Shown one piece after another: positions 8,763 through 18,119 of a stretch of DNA of 64,000 nt. Source of the stretch: Pseudodesulfovibrio sp. JC047. GTDB lineage: Bacteria; Desulfobacterota; Desulfovibrionia; Desulfovibrionales; Desulfovibrionaceae. How positions within the stretch are numbered: the stretch's first letter is position 1; each line of letters opens with the position of its first letter. A program made the translations under genes and the position numbers. The stretch is from assembly GCF_010468615.1 (NCBI RefSeq), contig NZ_WUEH01000009.1, positions 62,001-126,000 on the forward strand, written 5' to 3'. The notes beneath the pieces were generated by a model that searched no databases, was not told the DNA's origin, and worked only from the letters and a program-made list of their open reading frames with translations.

Positions 8763-10706
8763 TTGCGACGTTTTTATATCACCACGCCCATTTACTATGT
8801 AAACGCCAAACCCCATTTGGGACATGCGTATACCACCACTGTGGCCGATTCCCTGAATCGTTTTCACAGACTTATGGGCGAGGAGACCTATTTCCTGACC
8901 GGAACTGATGAGCACGGGGACAAGATTGTTCAAGCCGCGGAAGCGAACGACCAGACACCCAAGGAGTATGTTGATACCATCAGCAAGCTTTTTGAAGACC
9001 TCTGGCCGGATATGAATATCTCCAACAACGATTTCATTCGGACCACGCAGCCTCGTCACATCAAGGTCGTGCAGGAAATCCTGCAAAAAGTGTACGATGC
9101 AGGCGATATCTATTTCGGTGAATACGGCGGGCATTACTGCTTTGGCTGCGAGCGTTTCTATACGGAAAAAGAATTGGTTGACGGCAAATGCCCTGACCAT
9201 TTGACTGTGCCAGAATATATTTCTGAGAAGAACTATTTCTTCAAAATGTCCAAGTATAAAGACTGGTTGATCGAGCACATCAACTCGCATCCCGATTTCA
9301 TCCGTCCTGAACGGTATCGGAACGAGGTTTTGAGCCTGCTGGAGTCGGGCGAACTGGAGGACTTGTGTATCTCCCGTCCGAAATCCCGTCTGACTTGGGG
9401 AATCGAGCTGCCTTTCGACGATCAGTACGTCACCTATGTTTGGTTTGATGCACTTATCAACTATTTGGCTGCCCTTGGGTATCCTGATGGAGATAAATTT
9501 GCCAAGTTCTGGCCTGCGGCCAATCACTTGGTGGCTAAAGATATTCTCAAGCCCCATGCCGTGTTTTGGCCGACTATGCTCAAAGCCGCCGGTATCGAGC
9601 CGTTTCAGCACCTCAATGTTCATGGATACTGGCTGGTGGAAGACACCAAGATGTCCAAATCCATTGGCAACGTGGTGGAACCGTTGGCCATGAAAGATGC
9701 GTATGGATTGGACGCCTTCCGGTATTTTTTGCTCCGGGAAATGTCGTTTGGTCAGGATTCCAGTTTTTCCGAAAAAGCATTGGTTGGCCGTTTGAATGCG
9801 GACCTCGCCAATGATTTGGGCAACCTGTTTAGTCGAACGCTTTCCATGACGCACAAGTATTTTGGTGGAGCCATTCCTCGACCCGATGTGGAAGACATCG
9901 TCGATGCGGAGATCAAGAAGGTCGGCCAGCAAGCCATGGAATCCTTCCAGAGTTTCTACTCCGACTTCAAGTTTTCCCGTGCCCTTGAAGGGTTGTGGGA
10001 ATTGGTCCGTGGGTTGAACAAATATATTGACGCGACCGCTCCTTGGACTTTGTACAAGGAAAAGAACATGGAGCGCCTTTCCACGGTCATTTATGTCCTG
10101 TTGGAAAATATGCGGAAGATCGCGGTGCATCTGTGGCCGGTCATGCCGGAATCGTCTGAAAAAATGTTGGATCAATTGGGAATGACGTTTGACCCAGAAA
10201 AGGTCAATTTGCCTAAGGAACTCGATGTGTGGGGACTCTTGGAATCCGGTAAGACGGTTGCCAAGACATCCAACCTGTTCCCTCGTGTCGAATTGACTGA
10301 TCCTACGGACGAGAAGCCTGCCAAGAAGGCGAAAAAAGGCAAGAAATCCAAGAAACAGGACTCGGTGGATGAAGGCGTTTCAACGATCGAATTCGAAGAT
10401 TTCCAGAAGCTTGATTTGCGCGTTGGCACGGTCAAGGAAGTGGAAAAACATCCGGATGCCGACCGACTGTTGCTGGTCCGCGTGGATACCGGCGATACGG
10501 AACTCCGTCAGGTTGTGGCGGGTCTCGCTGACTTCTTTGCTCCGGATGATCTGGTGGGCAAACAGGTTGTCGTGGTTGCCAACCTCAAACCTCGCAAGCT
10601 GCGGAAACAGATGTCTCAGGGCATGATCCTGGCTGTGAAGACCGAGGATGGTATGCAGTTGTTGACGCCTTCGGGCGAGGTTCCGGAAGGCAGCAAAGTC
10701 AGCTAG
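8763..10706 (+). CDS. metG: Methionyl-tRNA synthetase with C-terminal tRNA-binding domain
   Basis: It charges tRNA-Met with methionine in the cytoplasm. The 647 residues contain the class-I HIGH motif as HLGH (residues 18-21), a zinc-knuckle insert (CFGC...CPDH near 126-150, the C-x2-C/C-x2-H form), and KMSKS near residue 296 followed by IGN. After the anticodon-binding domain come a Lys-rich linker and a C-terminal EMAP/Trbp111-type domain (LDLRVGTVKEVEKHPDADRL) that dimerises and binds tRNA. The start is most likely TTG at 8763, because AGGAG lies 7 bases upstream and the protein then begins directly with RRFYITTPIYY; longer upstream frames add residues without family similarity. Confidence 0.96.
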   Translation: MRRFYITTPIYYVNAKPHLGHAYTTTVADSLNRFHRLMGEETYFLTGTDEHGDKIVQAAEANDQTPKEYVDTISKLFEDLWPDMNISNNDFIRTTQPRHIKVVQEILQKVYDAGDIYFGEYGGHYCFGCERFYTEKELVDGKCPDHLTVPEYISEKNYFFKMSKYKDWLIEHINSHPDFIRPERYRNEVLSLLESGELEDLCISRPKSRLTWGIELPFDDQYVTYVWFDALINYLAALGYPDGDKFAKFWPAANHLVAKDILKPHAVFWPTMLKAAGIEPFQHLNVHGYWLVEDTKMSKSIGNVVEPLAMKDAYGLDAFRYFLLREMSFGQDSSFSEKALVGRLNADLANDLGNLFSRTLSMTHKYFGGAIPRPDVEDIVDAEIKKVGQQAMESFQSFYSDFKFSRALEGLWELVRGLNKYIDATAPWTLYKEKNMERLSTVIYVLLENMRKIAVHLWPVMPESSEKMLDQLGMTFDPEKVNLPKELDVWGLLESGKTVAKTSNLFPRVELTDPTDEKPAKKAKKGKKSKKQDSVDEGVSTIEFEDFQKLDLRVGTVKEVEKHPDADRLLLVRVDTGDTELRQVVAGLADFFAPDDLVGKQVVVVANLKPRKLRKQMSQGMILAVKTEDGMQLLTPSGEVPEGSKVS

Positions 10707-10731
10707 CCCGAGAGACTCCCAGTGTTTTGAC

Positions 10732-10765
10732 AGGCCTTGGAAGCAACAGCTTTCAAGGCCTTTTT
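10732..10765 (+). terminator. Intrinsic terminator after metG
   Basis: A stem of about 13 bp (AGGCCTTG extended through GAAGC, loop AACA) closes at 10761 and is followed by TTTTT. Confidence 0.9.
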
Positions 10766-10875
10766 CGTGCTTTTCCCCCTGAGTTCCCCATGCTGTTTTG
10801 AGGTTTGGCAAATTCTTTGCATCGTGTTGGGGCGAGTGGCTGAACTGTCAAAAAAACGGCGGGAAGGGGGGGGCC

Positions 10876-11670
10876 ATGCGGATCGAGCAACGGAAGAGCA
10901 GACGGAACAGTCGTCGCGAAAATGTGGAGACTTTTTCACGGTATGTGGTGCGTTTTGACGGATGCTGGAATGTCGATGTCCTGGAACAGCGTGTGCGGGA
11001 TTCAGGTCTTGCAACTGTGGCATTTATCGACCCCGCCATGTTTCGGGATCACGCAAAGGTGACCGCAATGTGTCACGATTTTCGAGTCAGGGGGTTGCGA
11101 GTGCTGTGGAGTGCCACTCTTGATACAGTGCCAACCGGCGGATTGCTCAAGGCCATGCGATTGGCAGGGTGCCAACGGGTGGAGATGACACTTGATCCCG
11201 ATGAAGCTGTGGAAGGACTGTTCTGGGCGCGTCATTATGGTTTTGATATCCAGATTCGCAATGTGGACGGGGCGTCGTATCTGACGGAAAAGATTTCATA
11301 TACTGTGGCGGAGCGCGAGGCCATTGCCGATCGGCTTGCCGGGTTGCACGCCGCGCAGTTCGATTTGGCCGTGGCTTATTTGGGGGCGCGACGCTATGCG
11401 GATGTCATGCTGCCGCTTGGCAAGGCCATGACCCTTGGTTTTCCTCTGAATTCCTTATGTCTGAATCTCTTGGCGTGCCTGTCGGCGGCCAAGCAGTATC
11501 CGGACCAGGTCGCGGGGCTGTTGGCTCAAGCTGGCAACGGGTGTCCGCATCCAGTGATTTTCAGGAATCGGGCCTTGTTGAAATCCTGGCTTGAGAGTGG
11601 CGGAGACCTTCAGGGGGTGTGCCTTGAATTGGAATTGGCTGAAAGCGCATCTGTTTTTTACACAAGGTAG
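10876..11670 (+). CDS. Unknown protein resembling a radical-SAM barrel without cluster cysteines, plus helical tail
   Basis: I do not recognise a named family. The 264-residue protein starts with a basic stretch after a GGGAAGGGGG ribosome binding site. Residues of about 50-120 read like the middle strands of a radical-SAM TIM barrel: RGLRVLWSATLDTV, then GGLLKAMRLAGCQRVEM and FDIQIRNVDG. This resembles the 'ellkamk-aGc-rv' helix/strand pattern of B12-type radical-SAM enzymes. No CxxxCxxC motif is present, so the protein cannot bind the usual cluster. The C-terminal half (from about residue 150) is Leu/Ala-rich and helical, like tetratricopeptide repeats. It stands alone between the metG terminator and a convergent gene, overlapping the latter by 13 bases. 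The resemblance is my inference. Confidence 0.7.
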   Translation: MRIEQRKSRRNSRRENVETFSRYVVRFDGCWNVDVLEQRVRDSGLATVAFIDPAMFRDHAKVTAMCHDFRVRGLRVLWSATLDTVPTGGLLKAMRLAGCQRVEMTLDPDEAVEGLFWARHYGFDIQIRNVDGASYLTEKISYTVAEREAIADRLAGLHAAQFDLAVAYLGARRYADVMLPLGKAMTLGFPLNSLCLNLLACLSAAKQYPDQVAGLLAQAGNGCPHPVIFRNRALLKSWLESGGDLQGVCLELELAESASVFYTR

Positions 11671-12608
11671 AGCAGTTGCAGTTCGGTTGGAGACGGGTTG
11701 AGATAATACTGCTGTGTGAGATACGGCTTTTGATATTTCCGTGCGTAATGGTTCAGGATGGTTACAGGTGTCAAAAGTGAAATCGTGCCGTTTTTGTATT
11801 CGGTTATCAACCGGATCAGCTCCTGTTTGTCTCCGGTATCCAACTGGTTTTTGAAGAATCCCATGGCATGAAACAGGACATCGCTGTTTTTCTTGGGAGT
11901 TGCTTGGAGTCTCATGGATTTGAAAAGTCGTGTGGCGTATTCTGTGAAAATCCCCTCGGTGTTTGACTGCGTCGCCTGTCCGAGCAGATGTCCCAATTCT
12001 CGATATCCACGCAGATCGTGTGCTCTGATTAACATCTTGTGTCGTGTGTGAAAATCAACGAGATTCCCGATATTTTCGCCTTTGGCGAGCATGGTGTGCC
12101 ATCGGTGCGAAACGAAAACTCGTCGAATGAAATTTCTGCGAATGGCGGGAAGCCGAAGTCGGTCTGCTGTTTCCATGGGAAGTAGCGGGATGTGCTTCTT
12201 GAGGAGACGGACAAAGAATCCTTGTCCGGCGCGTGATGATGTGTGGTCTGGAGAATACGTTGGGATGCCTCGGAGTCCGCATGAAGGCGACTGTGCCCGG
12301 AGGATGAATCCATCAAGCGGGGCATTGACGAGATGAGGCATGATTCGGTCAGCCCAAGCGTTCATTGCCGTTGTCCAGTCTGTGCCGGATTGTCGGCCAA
12401 TGAGATGAGTGCCTCCTGCCGAATTGACCTGGCGAAGTTGTTCTCTTGGAACATCCATCCCAGAACCAACCTCCGGACAAACCGGGAATAATTCGATGTG
12501 GTTTGCAAGAATATCAGATGGATAACATTCTCGTTTGTGTGATCCGTCCCAAAAAACTTTTTCGCCGAGAAGGCAGGCGCTGACGCCGATATTGGCTGTT
12601 TCGGACAT
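11658..12608 (-). CDS. DUF523 + DUF1722 (YbgA-like) protein
   Basis: The 316-residue protein joins two conserved domains. The N-terminal DUF523 module (residues of about 5-155) has the signatures GVSACLLG, FPVCPEVGSGMDVPRE, and FILRAQSPSCG with its paired cysteines. The C-terminal DUF1722/YbgA module (residues of about 190-310) has HTRHKMLIRAHD, YRELGHLL and HAMGFFKNQL. Fusions of these two domains are common; the molecular function is unknown, although DUF523 is often linked to sulfur or redox chemistry. The 3' end overlaps the preceding plus-strand gene. The ribosome binding site GGAGG is the 3' arm of an 8-bp hairpin directly upstream of the start (see 12614..12635). Confidence 0.9.
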   Translation of the reverse strand: MSETANIGVSACLLGEKVFWDGSHKRECYPSDILANHIELFPVCPEVGSGMDVPREQLRQVNSAGGTHLIGRQSGTDWTTAMNAWADRIMPHLVNAPLDGFILRAQSPSCGLRGIPTYSPDHTSSRAGQGFFVRLLKKHIPLLPMETADRLRLPAIRRNFIRRVFVSHRWHTMLAKGENIGNLVDFHTRHKMLIRAHDLRGYRELGHLLGQATQSNTEGIFTEYATRLFKSMRLQATPKKNSDVLFHAMGFFKNQLDTGDKQELIRLITEYKNGTISLLTPVTILNHYARKYQKPYLTQQYYLNPSPTELQLLYLV

Positions 12609-12613
12609 GGTGG

Positions 12614-12635
12614 CCTCCAGAGGGTTATCTGGAGG
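12614..12635 (-). promoter_or_regulatory. Hairpin sequestering the Shine-Dalgarno of the DUF523 gene
   Basis: On the minus strand CCTCCAGA, a TAACCC loop and TCTGGAGG form a perfect 8-bp stem. The GGAGG of its 3' arm is the ribosome binding site, 5 bases before the ATG at 12608. Folding would mask it, so translation should depend on opening the stem by heat, protein or ligand. Confidence 0.6.
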
Positions 12636-12689
12636 GTATCACCAGTAACTTGTCCGAAACAAGGAGAATCGAAAAAAAGGCATCACATG

Positions 12690-12714
12690 AAAAAAGTCGC
12701 CTTGAGGCGACTTT
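12690..12714 (-). terminator. Intrinsic terminator after the FeoA-like gene
   Basis: Read on the minus strand, AAAGTCGCC, a TCAA loop and GGCGACTTT, followed by further T residues. It lies 23 bases beyond the stop codon. Confidence 0.88.
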
Positions 12715-12737
12715 GAAGTGAAATTTTTTGTGGTGGA

Positions 12738-13019
12738 TTATGAGACCCGCATCCGTGTCCCCGGGCAACAACTGCACCGTGGGCCTTCATCCGATTCATT
12801 ATCAACGGCGAGTATCTTTGCGGCTAAACCACAGCAGAGAACTATTTCCGAACCGCGCACACGAACTCGGCATCCGGTCGGGCCGCCTGTGAGAATTTCA
12901 ACAGGACACCCGGGTGTCATGCCCATCGCGAGCATACGGGCGCGGGCTTGTCGTCCACCGTCGATCCCCGTGATTCGGACAACGGCTCCAGTCGGATATT
13001 GTGTCAAAGGCTTTTGCAT
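12738..13019 (-). CDS. FeoA-domain protein with cysteine-rich C-terminal tail
   Basis: The 93-residue protein is an SH3-like FeoA domain (GAVVRITGIDGG, ARMLAMGMTPGCPVEIL, VRVRGSEIVL, LAAKILV-like end), the small cytoplasmic partner or regulator of the FeoB ferrous-iron channel. After the domain come about 17 extra residues with the motif R-C-S-C-C-P-G, plus a CC in the core (VLCCG). These could bind a metal or cluster; such a tail is not part of the standard FeoA domain. No feoB lies next to it, so it is a solitary copy. AGAGGA precedes the ATG. Its promoter overlaps an inverted repeat (13044..13081). Confidence 0.85.
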   Translation of the reverse strand: MQKPLTQYPTGAVVRITGIDGGRQARARMLAMGMTPGCPVEILTGGPTGCRVRVRGSEIVLCCGLAAKILAVDNESDEGPRCSCCPGTRMRVS

Positions 13020-13043
13020 TTCAATATGTCCTCTTAATAAAGC

Positions 13044-13081
13044 TTGAGAGTGAAATTAAGTCTCAACTAGCCTCCTGTCAA
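13044..13081 (-). promoter_or_regulatory. Promoter and putative operator of the FeoA-like gene
   Basis: On the minus strand TTGACA (13076-13081) and TAATTT (13053-13058) are spaced by exactly 17 bases. An inverted repeat, TTGAGA (13044-13049) and TCTCAA (13061-13066), brackets the -10 box, a good place for a repressor. An iron regulator is likely from context, but the repeat does not match the 7-1-7 Fur box. Confidence 0.6.
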
Positions 13082-13082
13082 T

Positions 13083-13430
13083 GGGAGAATTCCGTTTTTT
13101 GCTCCCGGGATTAAAGAAGAAATTAATCATACAAATTTAGGATGTTTTTAAGGGGTTTGTCGTTTTTCGATATCCTTTTCCCTATCGTGGTGTCATGGTG
13201 AAAAAAGATGGAGCCGTCTGTACCGTCGGCCCTTTTGAGGTGGTGGAACAAGGGCTTCCATGGGGTGTATTCCCTACGGGTGAGGGGGCACAAAACCATT
13301 GCTATTCGGGGGGTAAGCCTGTAATAAAGTGTGCTTGTCCGGCGGGTGGCGACGTTGCCTGATCGGACGGGGAGGCTCTCTGCGTTCCCGGCTTATAAAA
13401 AATGTCGTAACTTCAACTCTTTGGACGAGA
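13083..13430. other. 350-base spacer and leader upstream of carB
   Basis: No gene can be supported here. There is an AT-rich stretch (13083-13170), then about 240 G-rich bases leading to carB. Within it, an ATG at 13195 opens 58 codons ending in TGA at 13371, but it has no ribosome binding site and no recognisable protein pattern. GTCCG near 13338 can pair with CGGAC near 13373 around an inner GGC/GCC stem. A long leader before a pyrimidine gene suggests attenuation-type control, but no terminator with a T-run is visible. Confidence 0.4.
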
Positions 13431-16400
13431 ATGCCCAGACGTACAGATATCAAGAAGATTATGTTGATCGGGTCCGGCCCGATTGTGATCGGCCAGGCGT
13501 GTGAATTCGATTATTCCGGAACCCAGGCGCTCAAGGCGCTCAAGGAAGAAGGATACGAAGTCGTTTTGGTCAACTCCAATCCCGCTTCGATCATGACGGA
13601 CCCCGAGTTGGCCGATGCCACGTATATCGAGCCGATTGAGCCTGAGACTGTTGCCCGAATCATCGAAAAAGAGCGTCCCGACGCTCTTTTGCCGACTTTG
13701 GGGGGACAAACAGGGCTGAACACCGCTTTGGCCGTGGCTGAAATGGGTGTGCTGGACAAATATAATGTCGAGCTGATCGGTGCCGATATTCCGGTTATCA
13801 ACAAGGCTGAGTCCCGTGAAGAATTTCGTGCGGCCATGGAAAAGATTGGTCTCGGTATGCCCGAAAGTGGCATTTGCCGGACGATGGCCGATGTGCGGGA
13901 ATGGGGTGAAAAGATTCCATTTCCCATCATTGTCCGCCCTGCCTACACCTTGGGGGGTGCCGGTGGTGGCGTCGCATACAACATGGAAGAGCTTGAGGAA
14001 ATTTGTTCTAATGGACTTGCCCTGTCCATGAAAAGCGAGATCATGCTTGAACGATCCATCCTTGGCTGGAAAGAGTATGAACTTGAGGTCATGCGGGATT
14101 CGAAAGATAATTGCGTGATTATTTGTTCCATCGAAAATTTGGATCCCATGGGCGTTCATACGGGCGACTCGGTGACCGTGGCCCCGGCCCAGACATTGAC
14201 AGACGACGAATATCAAAAATTGCGGAACGCCTCTTTGGCAGTCATGCGGGAGATCGGTGTCGAGACTGGTGGGTCGAACGTCCAGTTTGCCATTAATCCC
14301 GAGGACGGAGAAATCATCATCATCGAGATGAACCCTCGAGTCTCGCGGTCATCTGCGCTCGCATCCAAGGCGACCGGATTCCCCATTGCCAAGATCGCGG
14401 CCAAGTTGGCCGTTGGCTATACACTTGACGAAATTCCCAATGATATCACTCGCGAAACAATGGCGTCTTTTGAGCCGGCCATTGACTACTGCGTTATCAA
14501 GATTCCCAGATTCACCTTTGAAAAATTCCCGGGCACCGAGGATTATCTGACCACGGCCATGAAGTCCGTTGGTGAGACCATGGCCATTGGCCGGACGTTC
14601 AAGGAAGCCCTGCAAAAAGGGTTGCGGTCGCTGGAGACCGGGCACATCGGGTTGGGAAAACAATTCGAGACCTGTGATATCGACAGAAATGAAATTTTAC
14701 GGTTGTTGAGACGGCCGAATTCCCAGCGGTTGTTCGCCGTGCGTAATGCCTTGCGGTGTGGAATGACCGAGGACGAAATATTTGAAGCCACACAGATTGA
14801 TCCGTGGTTCCTGCGCCAGTTCGTGGACTTGTTCGAAATGGAGAACAGCTTGATCGAATATGGCAAGCGTGAGGGCGTGTCCAAGGATGCCGAGGGCATG
14901 GAGGCCATACTCCGCAGGGCCAAGGAATGTGGATATTCTGACCCGCAACTGGCTGCCATGTGGCGCACCAGTGAAGACGCCATTCGTGTGTTGCGTAAGG
15001 ATTTGGGTGTGATTCCGACCTATTATCTGGTCGATACTTGTGCCGCCGAGTTTGAGGCGTATACCCCGTATTATTATTCCACCTATGAAACCGGCCAGGA
15101 AAATGTCCGTGATGATCGAAAGAAGGTCGTCATTCTGGGTGGCGGTCCCAACCGGATCGGACAGGGAATCGAATTTGACTATTGCTGCTGTCATTCTTCC
15201 TTCACGTTGAAGGAATTGGGCGTGCAGTCCATCATGGTCAACTCCAATCCGGAAACCGTGTCAACCGACTACGATACCTCGGACAAACTTTATTTCGAGC
15301 CGTTGACTTTCGAGGATGTCATGAACATCATTGAATTCGAAAAGCCTGACGGAGTGATTGTCCAGTTTGGTGGGCAGACGCCGTTGAATTTGGCTTTGCG
15401 GCTCATGGATGCTGGTGTTCCCTTGATCGGAACCAGTCCGGACGCCATTGACCGCGCCGAAGATCGTGAACGGTTCAAGCAGTTTCTGAATATGCTGCAT
15501 CTGAAGCAACCATCGAACGGAACGGCCATGTCCATGGTTGAAGCTCATGAGATTGCGGAAAGTCTAGAGTTCCCCTTGGTGCTGCGGCCGTCCTATGTTT
15601 TGGGTGGCCGAGGTATGGATATTGTCTACACCATGGACGAATTTGATCATTATTTTCGGCATTCGGCCCGTATTTCTCCCGAACATCCGACGCTCATCGA
15701 TAAATTCCTTGAATACGCCATTGAAGTGGATGTTGACGCACTGGCCGACGGTGAGGACGTCTACATCGGCGGCGTCATGGAGCACATCGAGGAAGCGGGG
15801 ATTCATTCCGGTGACTCGGCTTCGGTGTTGCCGCCGTATTCATTGAGCGGAGAACTTATTCGCGAGATCGAACGGCAGACCATTGCCATGGCCAAAGAGC
15901 TTGGCGTTGTCGGTCTGATGAATGTTCAGTTCGCCATTAAGGATAACGAAGTCTATATCATCGAGGTCAATCCTCGTGCTTCCCGGACCGTGCCTTTTGT
16001 GTCCAAGTCCACCGGCGTTCCTTTGGCCAAACTCGCTACACGCGTCATGCTTGGTGAGAAGTTGAAGGATTTGAAGCCCAAGGAGATGCGCAAACGGGGG
16101 CATGTGTCTGTCAAGGAATCCGTGTTCCCGTTCAGTCGTTTCCCCAATGTTGACGTGCTGCTTGGACCAGAGATGCGTTCTACCGGCGAAGTCATGGGTA
16201 TTGATCCGAGTTTCGGACTGGCGTACATGAAAGCGCAGTTGGCAGCGGGACAGAAGCTTCCATTGGAAGGCAAAGTGTTCATGTCCGTGAATGATTGGGA
16301 CAAGTCCAAAATCGTTCTGGTCGCTCGTGATTTTGAAGCCATGGGATTCAAGGTCTGCGCCACGGGCGGGACCGCCGATTTCCTGGCGAGTAAGGGCGTC

Positions 16401-16664
16401 AATGTTGAAAAGGTCCACAAGGTCCATGAAGGTCAGCGACCACACGTTGTCGATCATATCAAAAATGGTGAAATCGATCTGGTTATCAATACCCCGTCTG
16501 GCAAGAAGACGGTGGGTGACGCCAAGATGATTCGTCAGAACACGCTGTTGTACGATATTCCGTATACCACCACTGTTTCCGGTGCCAAAGCCATTGCTCA
16601 GGCCATTCTTGAAGTAAAAGAAACCGGGCTGAAAGTTCAAAGCCTGCAAAAATATTACGGTTAA
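13431..16664 (+). CDS. carB: Carbamoyl-phosphate synthase large subunit
   Basis: CarB makes carbamoyl phosphate from glutamine-derived ammonia, bicarbonate and two ATP, feeding pyrimidine and arginine synthesis. The 1077 residues match the usual length and show the duplicated ATP-grasp halves. The first starts [21 protein letters not shown] and the second [21 protein letters not shown]. Both contain HTGDS/HSGDS plus NVQFAI and EVNPR-type metal sites. The C-terminal MGS-like allosteric domain ([22 protein letters not shown]) binds UMP or ornithine in relatives. The ATG at 13431 begins exactly at the family start ([13 protein letters not shown]). It heads a run of closely spaced genes down to phzF. 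Confidence 0.97.
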   Translation: MPRRTDIKKIMLIGSGPIVIGQACEFDYSGTQALKALKEEGYEVVLVNSNPASIMTDPELADATYIEPIEPETVARIIEKERPDALLPTLGGQTGLNTALAVAEMGVLDKYNVELIGADIPVINKAESREEFRAAMEKIGLGMPESGICRTMADVREWGEKIPFPIIVRPAYTLGGAGGGVAYNMEELEEICSNGLALSMKSEIMLERSILGWKEYELEVMRDSKDNCVIICSIENLDPMGVHTGDSVTVAPAQTLTDDEYQKLRNASLAVMREIGVETGGSNVQFAINPEDGEIIIIEMNPRVSRSSALASKATGFPIAKIAAKLAVGYTLDEIPNDITRETMASFEPAIDYCVIKIPRFTFEKFPGTEDYLTTAMKSVGETMAIGRTFKEALQKGLRSLETGHIGLGKQFETCDIDRNEILRLLRRPNSQRLFAVRNALRCGMTEDEIFEATQIDPWFLRQFVDLFEMENSLIEYGKREGVSKDAEGMEAILRRAKECGYSDPQLAAMWRTSEDAIRVLRKDLGVIPTYYLVDTCAAEFEAYTPYYYSTYETGQENVRDDRKKVVILGGGPNRIGQGIEFDYCCCHSSFTLKELGVQSIMVNSNPETVSTDYDTSDKLYFEPLTFEDVMNIIEFEKPDGVIVQFGGQTPLNLALRLMDAGVPLIGTSPDAIDRAEDRERFKQFLNMLHLKQPSNGTAMSMVEAHEIAESLEFPLVLRPSYVLGGRGMDIVYTMDEFDHYFRHSARISPEHPTLIDKFLEYAIEVDVDALADGEDVYIGGVMEHIEEAGIHSGDSASVLPPYSLSGELIREIERQTIAMAKELGVVGLMNVQFAIKDNEVYIIEVNPRASRTVPFVSKSTGVPLAKLATRVMLGEKLKDLKPKEMRKRGHVSVKESVFPFSRFPNVDVLLGPEMRSTGEVMGIDPSFGLAYMKAQLAAGQKLPLEGKVFMSVNDWDKSKIVLVARDFEAMGFKVCATGGTADFLASKGVNVEKVHKVHEGQRPHVVDHIKNGEIDLVINTPSGKKTVGDAKMIRQNTLLYDIPYTTTVSGAKAIAQAILEVKETGLKVQSLQKYYG

Positions 16665-16691
16665 TCACCGGATAGGACAGAGAGTTTTTCC

Positions 16692-18104
16692 ATGAAAAAA
16701 GAGTATTGCGGTCTTTTCGGAATATACGGCAACAAAGAAGCCGCCAGAATGACCTACTTCGGTCTGTATGCCCTCCAACACAGAGGGCAGGAGTCCGCAG
16801 GTATTGTCACTTGGGATGGTGAAAAGATCCGCGAACAGAAGGGAATGGGCCTTGTCGCCGACGTTTTTAACGAACGGCACCTCAGCAAAGAATTGAAGGG
16901 TTCCATCGGCATGGGGCATATCCGGTATTCCACCACAGGCGCATCACTCATTCGGAATGCGCAGCCGTTTCGGGTCCGTCATGGTGATCTGCAATTGGCC
17001 GTGGCCCACAATGGGAACTTGGTGAATACCTTTGAATTGCGTGCTGAACTTGAAGCCAACGGGTCGATTTTTCAGACCACCATGGACACCGAAGTCTTTG
17101 CACATCTGATCATCAAATATCTGCACGAATCCAAGTCCATTGAGGAAGCGATCGGCAAGGCCTGTGGCAGGGTGCGCGGTGCGTATTCCATGCTGATCCT
17201 CGCCAATGACAAATTGATCGCGATCAAGGACCCCAACAGTTTCCGCCCCTTGGCCTTGGGCCGTGTCGGGGAGTCGTATGTGTTCGCATCCGAGACCTGC
17301 GCATTTGATTTGATCGAGGCCGAATACCTGCGTCCGTTGGAAGCGGGGGAGATGGTGACTGTTCACAAGGGAAAGCTCACCTCGTATCGGTTTGCCGAGA
17401 AGCGGAAGACAAGCAAATGTATCTTTGAATTGATTTATTTTGCCCGTCCCGACTCCTATGTGTTCGGGGATGTGGTGTATGAACGCCGCAAGGCCATGGG
17501 TGTCATGCTCGCCAAAGAGGCCCCGGTGGATGCTGACATGGTGATGCCGTTCCCCGATTCCGGGAACTACGCGGCTGTCGGATATTCTCAGGAATCCGGT
17601 TTGCCGTTGGAATTGGCCATGATCCGGAACCATTATGTGGGGCGGACATTCATTCAGCCATCACAGGACATGCGTGATTTTTCCGTGCGGGTGAAGCTCA
17701 ATCCCGTGAAATCAATGATTAAGGGAAAGCGTATTGTCATTGTTGAAGACTCCATTGTTCGCGGAACGACCATTCGTGCTCGTGTCAAGAAGTTGCGTGA
17801 ATTGGGCGCGCGCGAAATTCATTTGCGTGTCAGTTGTCCCCCCATTAAGAACCCCTGTTTCTACGGGATCGATTTTTCCAGCAAGGGAGAACTGATCGCG
17901 GCCAACCATTCGCCTGAGGATATTGCCCGTTTCATGGATATTGATTCGTTGCATTATCTGACAATTCCCGGCCTGTTGAATTCCGTCTCCAAGAATGATT
18001 GGTGCCTGGCTTGTTTCAACGGCAAGTATCCTATCCCGTTGGGGAACAAAATGGGGAAAGATTGCCTTGAAGCTGAGTCCGACGACGATCAAGAATTGTA
18101 CTAA
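16692..18104 (+). CDS. purF: Amidophosphoribosyltransferase
   Basis: PurF converts PRPP and glutamine to phosphoribosylamine, the first step of purine synthesis. The Ntn-hydrolase glutaminase nucleophile is Cys6 (MKKEYCGLFG), exposed after removal of a five-residue propeptide. The PRTase signature is IVIVEDSIVRGTTIR. Cysteines at KCIFE, VSCPP and DWCLAC match the [4Fe-4S] ligands of the Bacillus-type, oxygen-sensitive enzyme, fitting an anaerobe. It has 470 residues, normal length. It starts 27 bases after carB, so carbamoyl phosphate and purine precursor synthesis are probably co-transcribed. Confidence 0.97.
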   Translation: MKKEYCGLFGIYGNKEAARMTYFGLYALQHRGQESAGIVTWDGEKIREQKGMGLVADVFNERHLSKELKGSIGMGHIRYSTTGASLIRNAQPFRVRHGDLQLAVAHNGNLVNTFELRAELEANGSIFQTTMDTEVFAHLIIKYLHESKSIEEAIGKACGRVRGAYSMLILANDKLIAIKDPNSFRPLALGRVGESYVFASETCAFDLIEAEYLRPLEAGEMVTVHKGKLTSYRFAEKRKTSKCIFELIYFARPDSYVFGDVVYERRKAMGVMLAKEAPVDADMVMPFPDSGNYAAVGYSQESGLPLELAMIRNHYVGRTFIQPSQDMRDFSVRVKLNPVKSMIKGKRIVIVEDSIVRGTTIRARVKKLRELGAREIHLRVSCPPIKNPCFYGIDFSSKGELIAANHSPEDIARFMDIDSLHYLTIPGLLNSVSKNDWCLACFNGKYPIPLGNKMGKDCLEAESDDDQELY

Positions 18105-18119
18105 CGGAGCGTGTGAATT

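Noticed and set aside
8457-10175. 572-codon open frame antisense to ricT-like and metG
   Set aside because: It runs opposite two well supported genes, has no ribosome binding site or family pattern, and is explained by codon bias that avoids the antisense stop codons.
13285-13310. Sigma-54 type promoter upstream of carB
   Set aside because: GG and GC elements are spaced by 12 rather than 10 bases.
13195-13371. 58-codon frame in the carB leader
   Set aside because: No ribosome binding site and no protein-like pattern; kept only as a remark in the leader entry.
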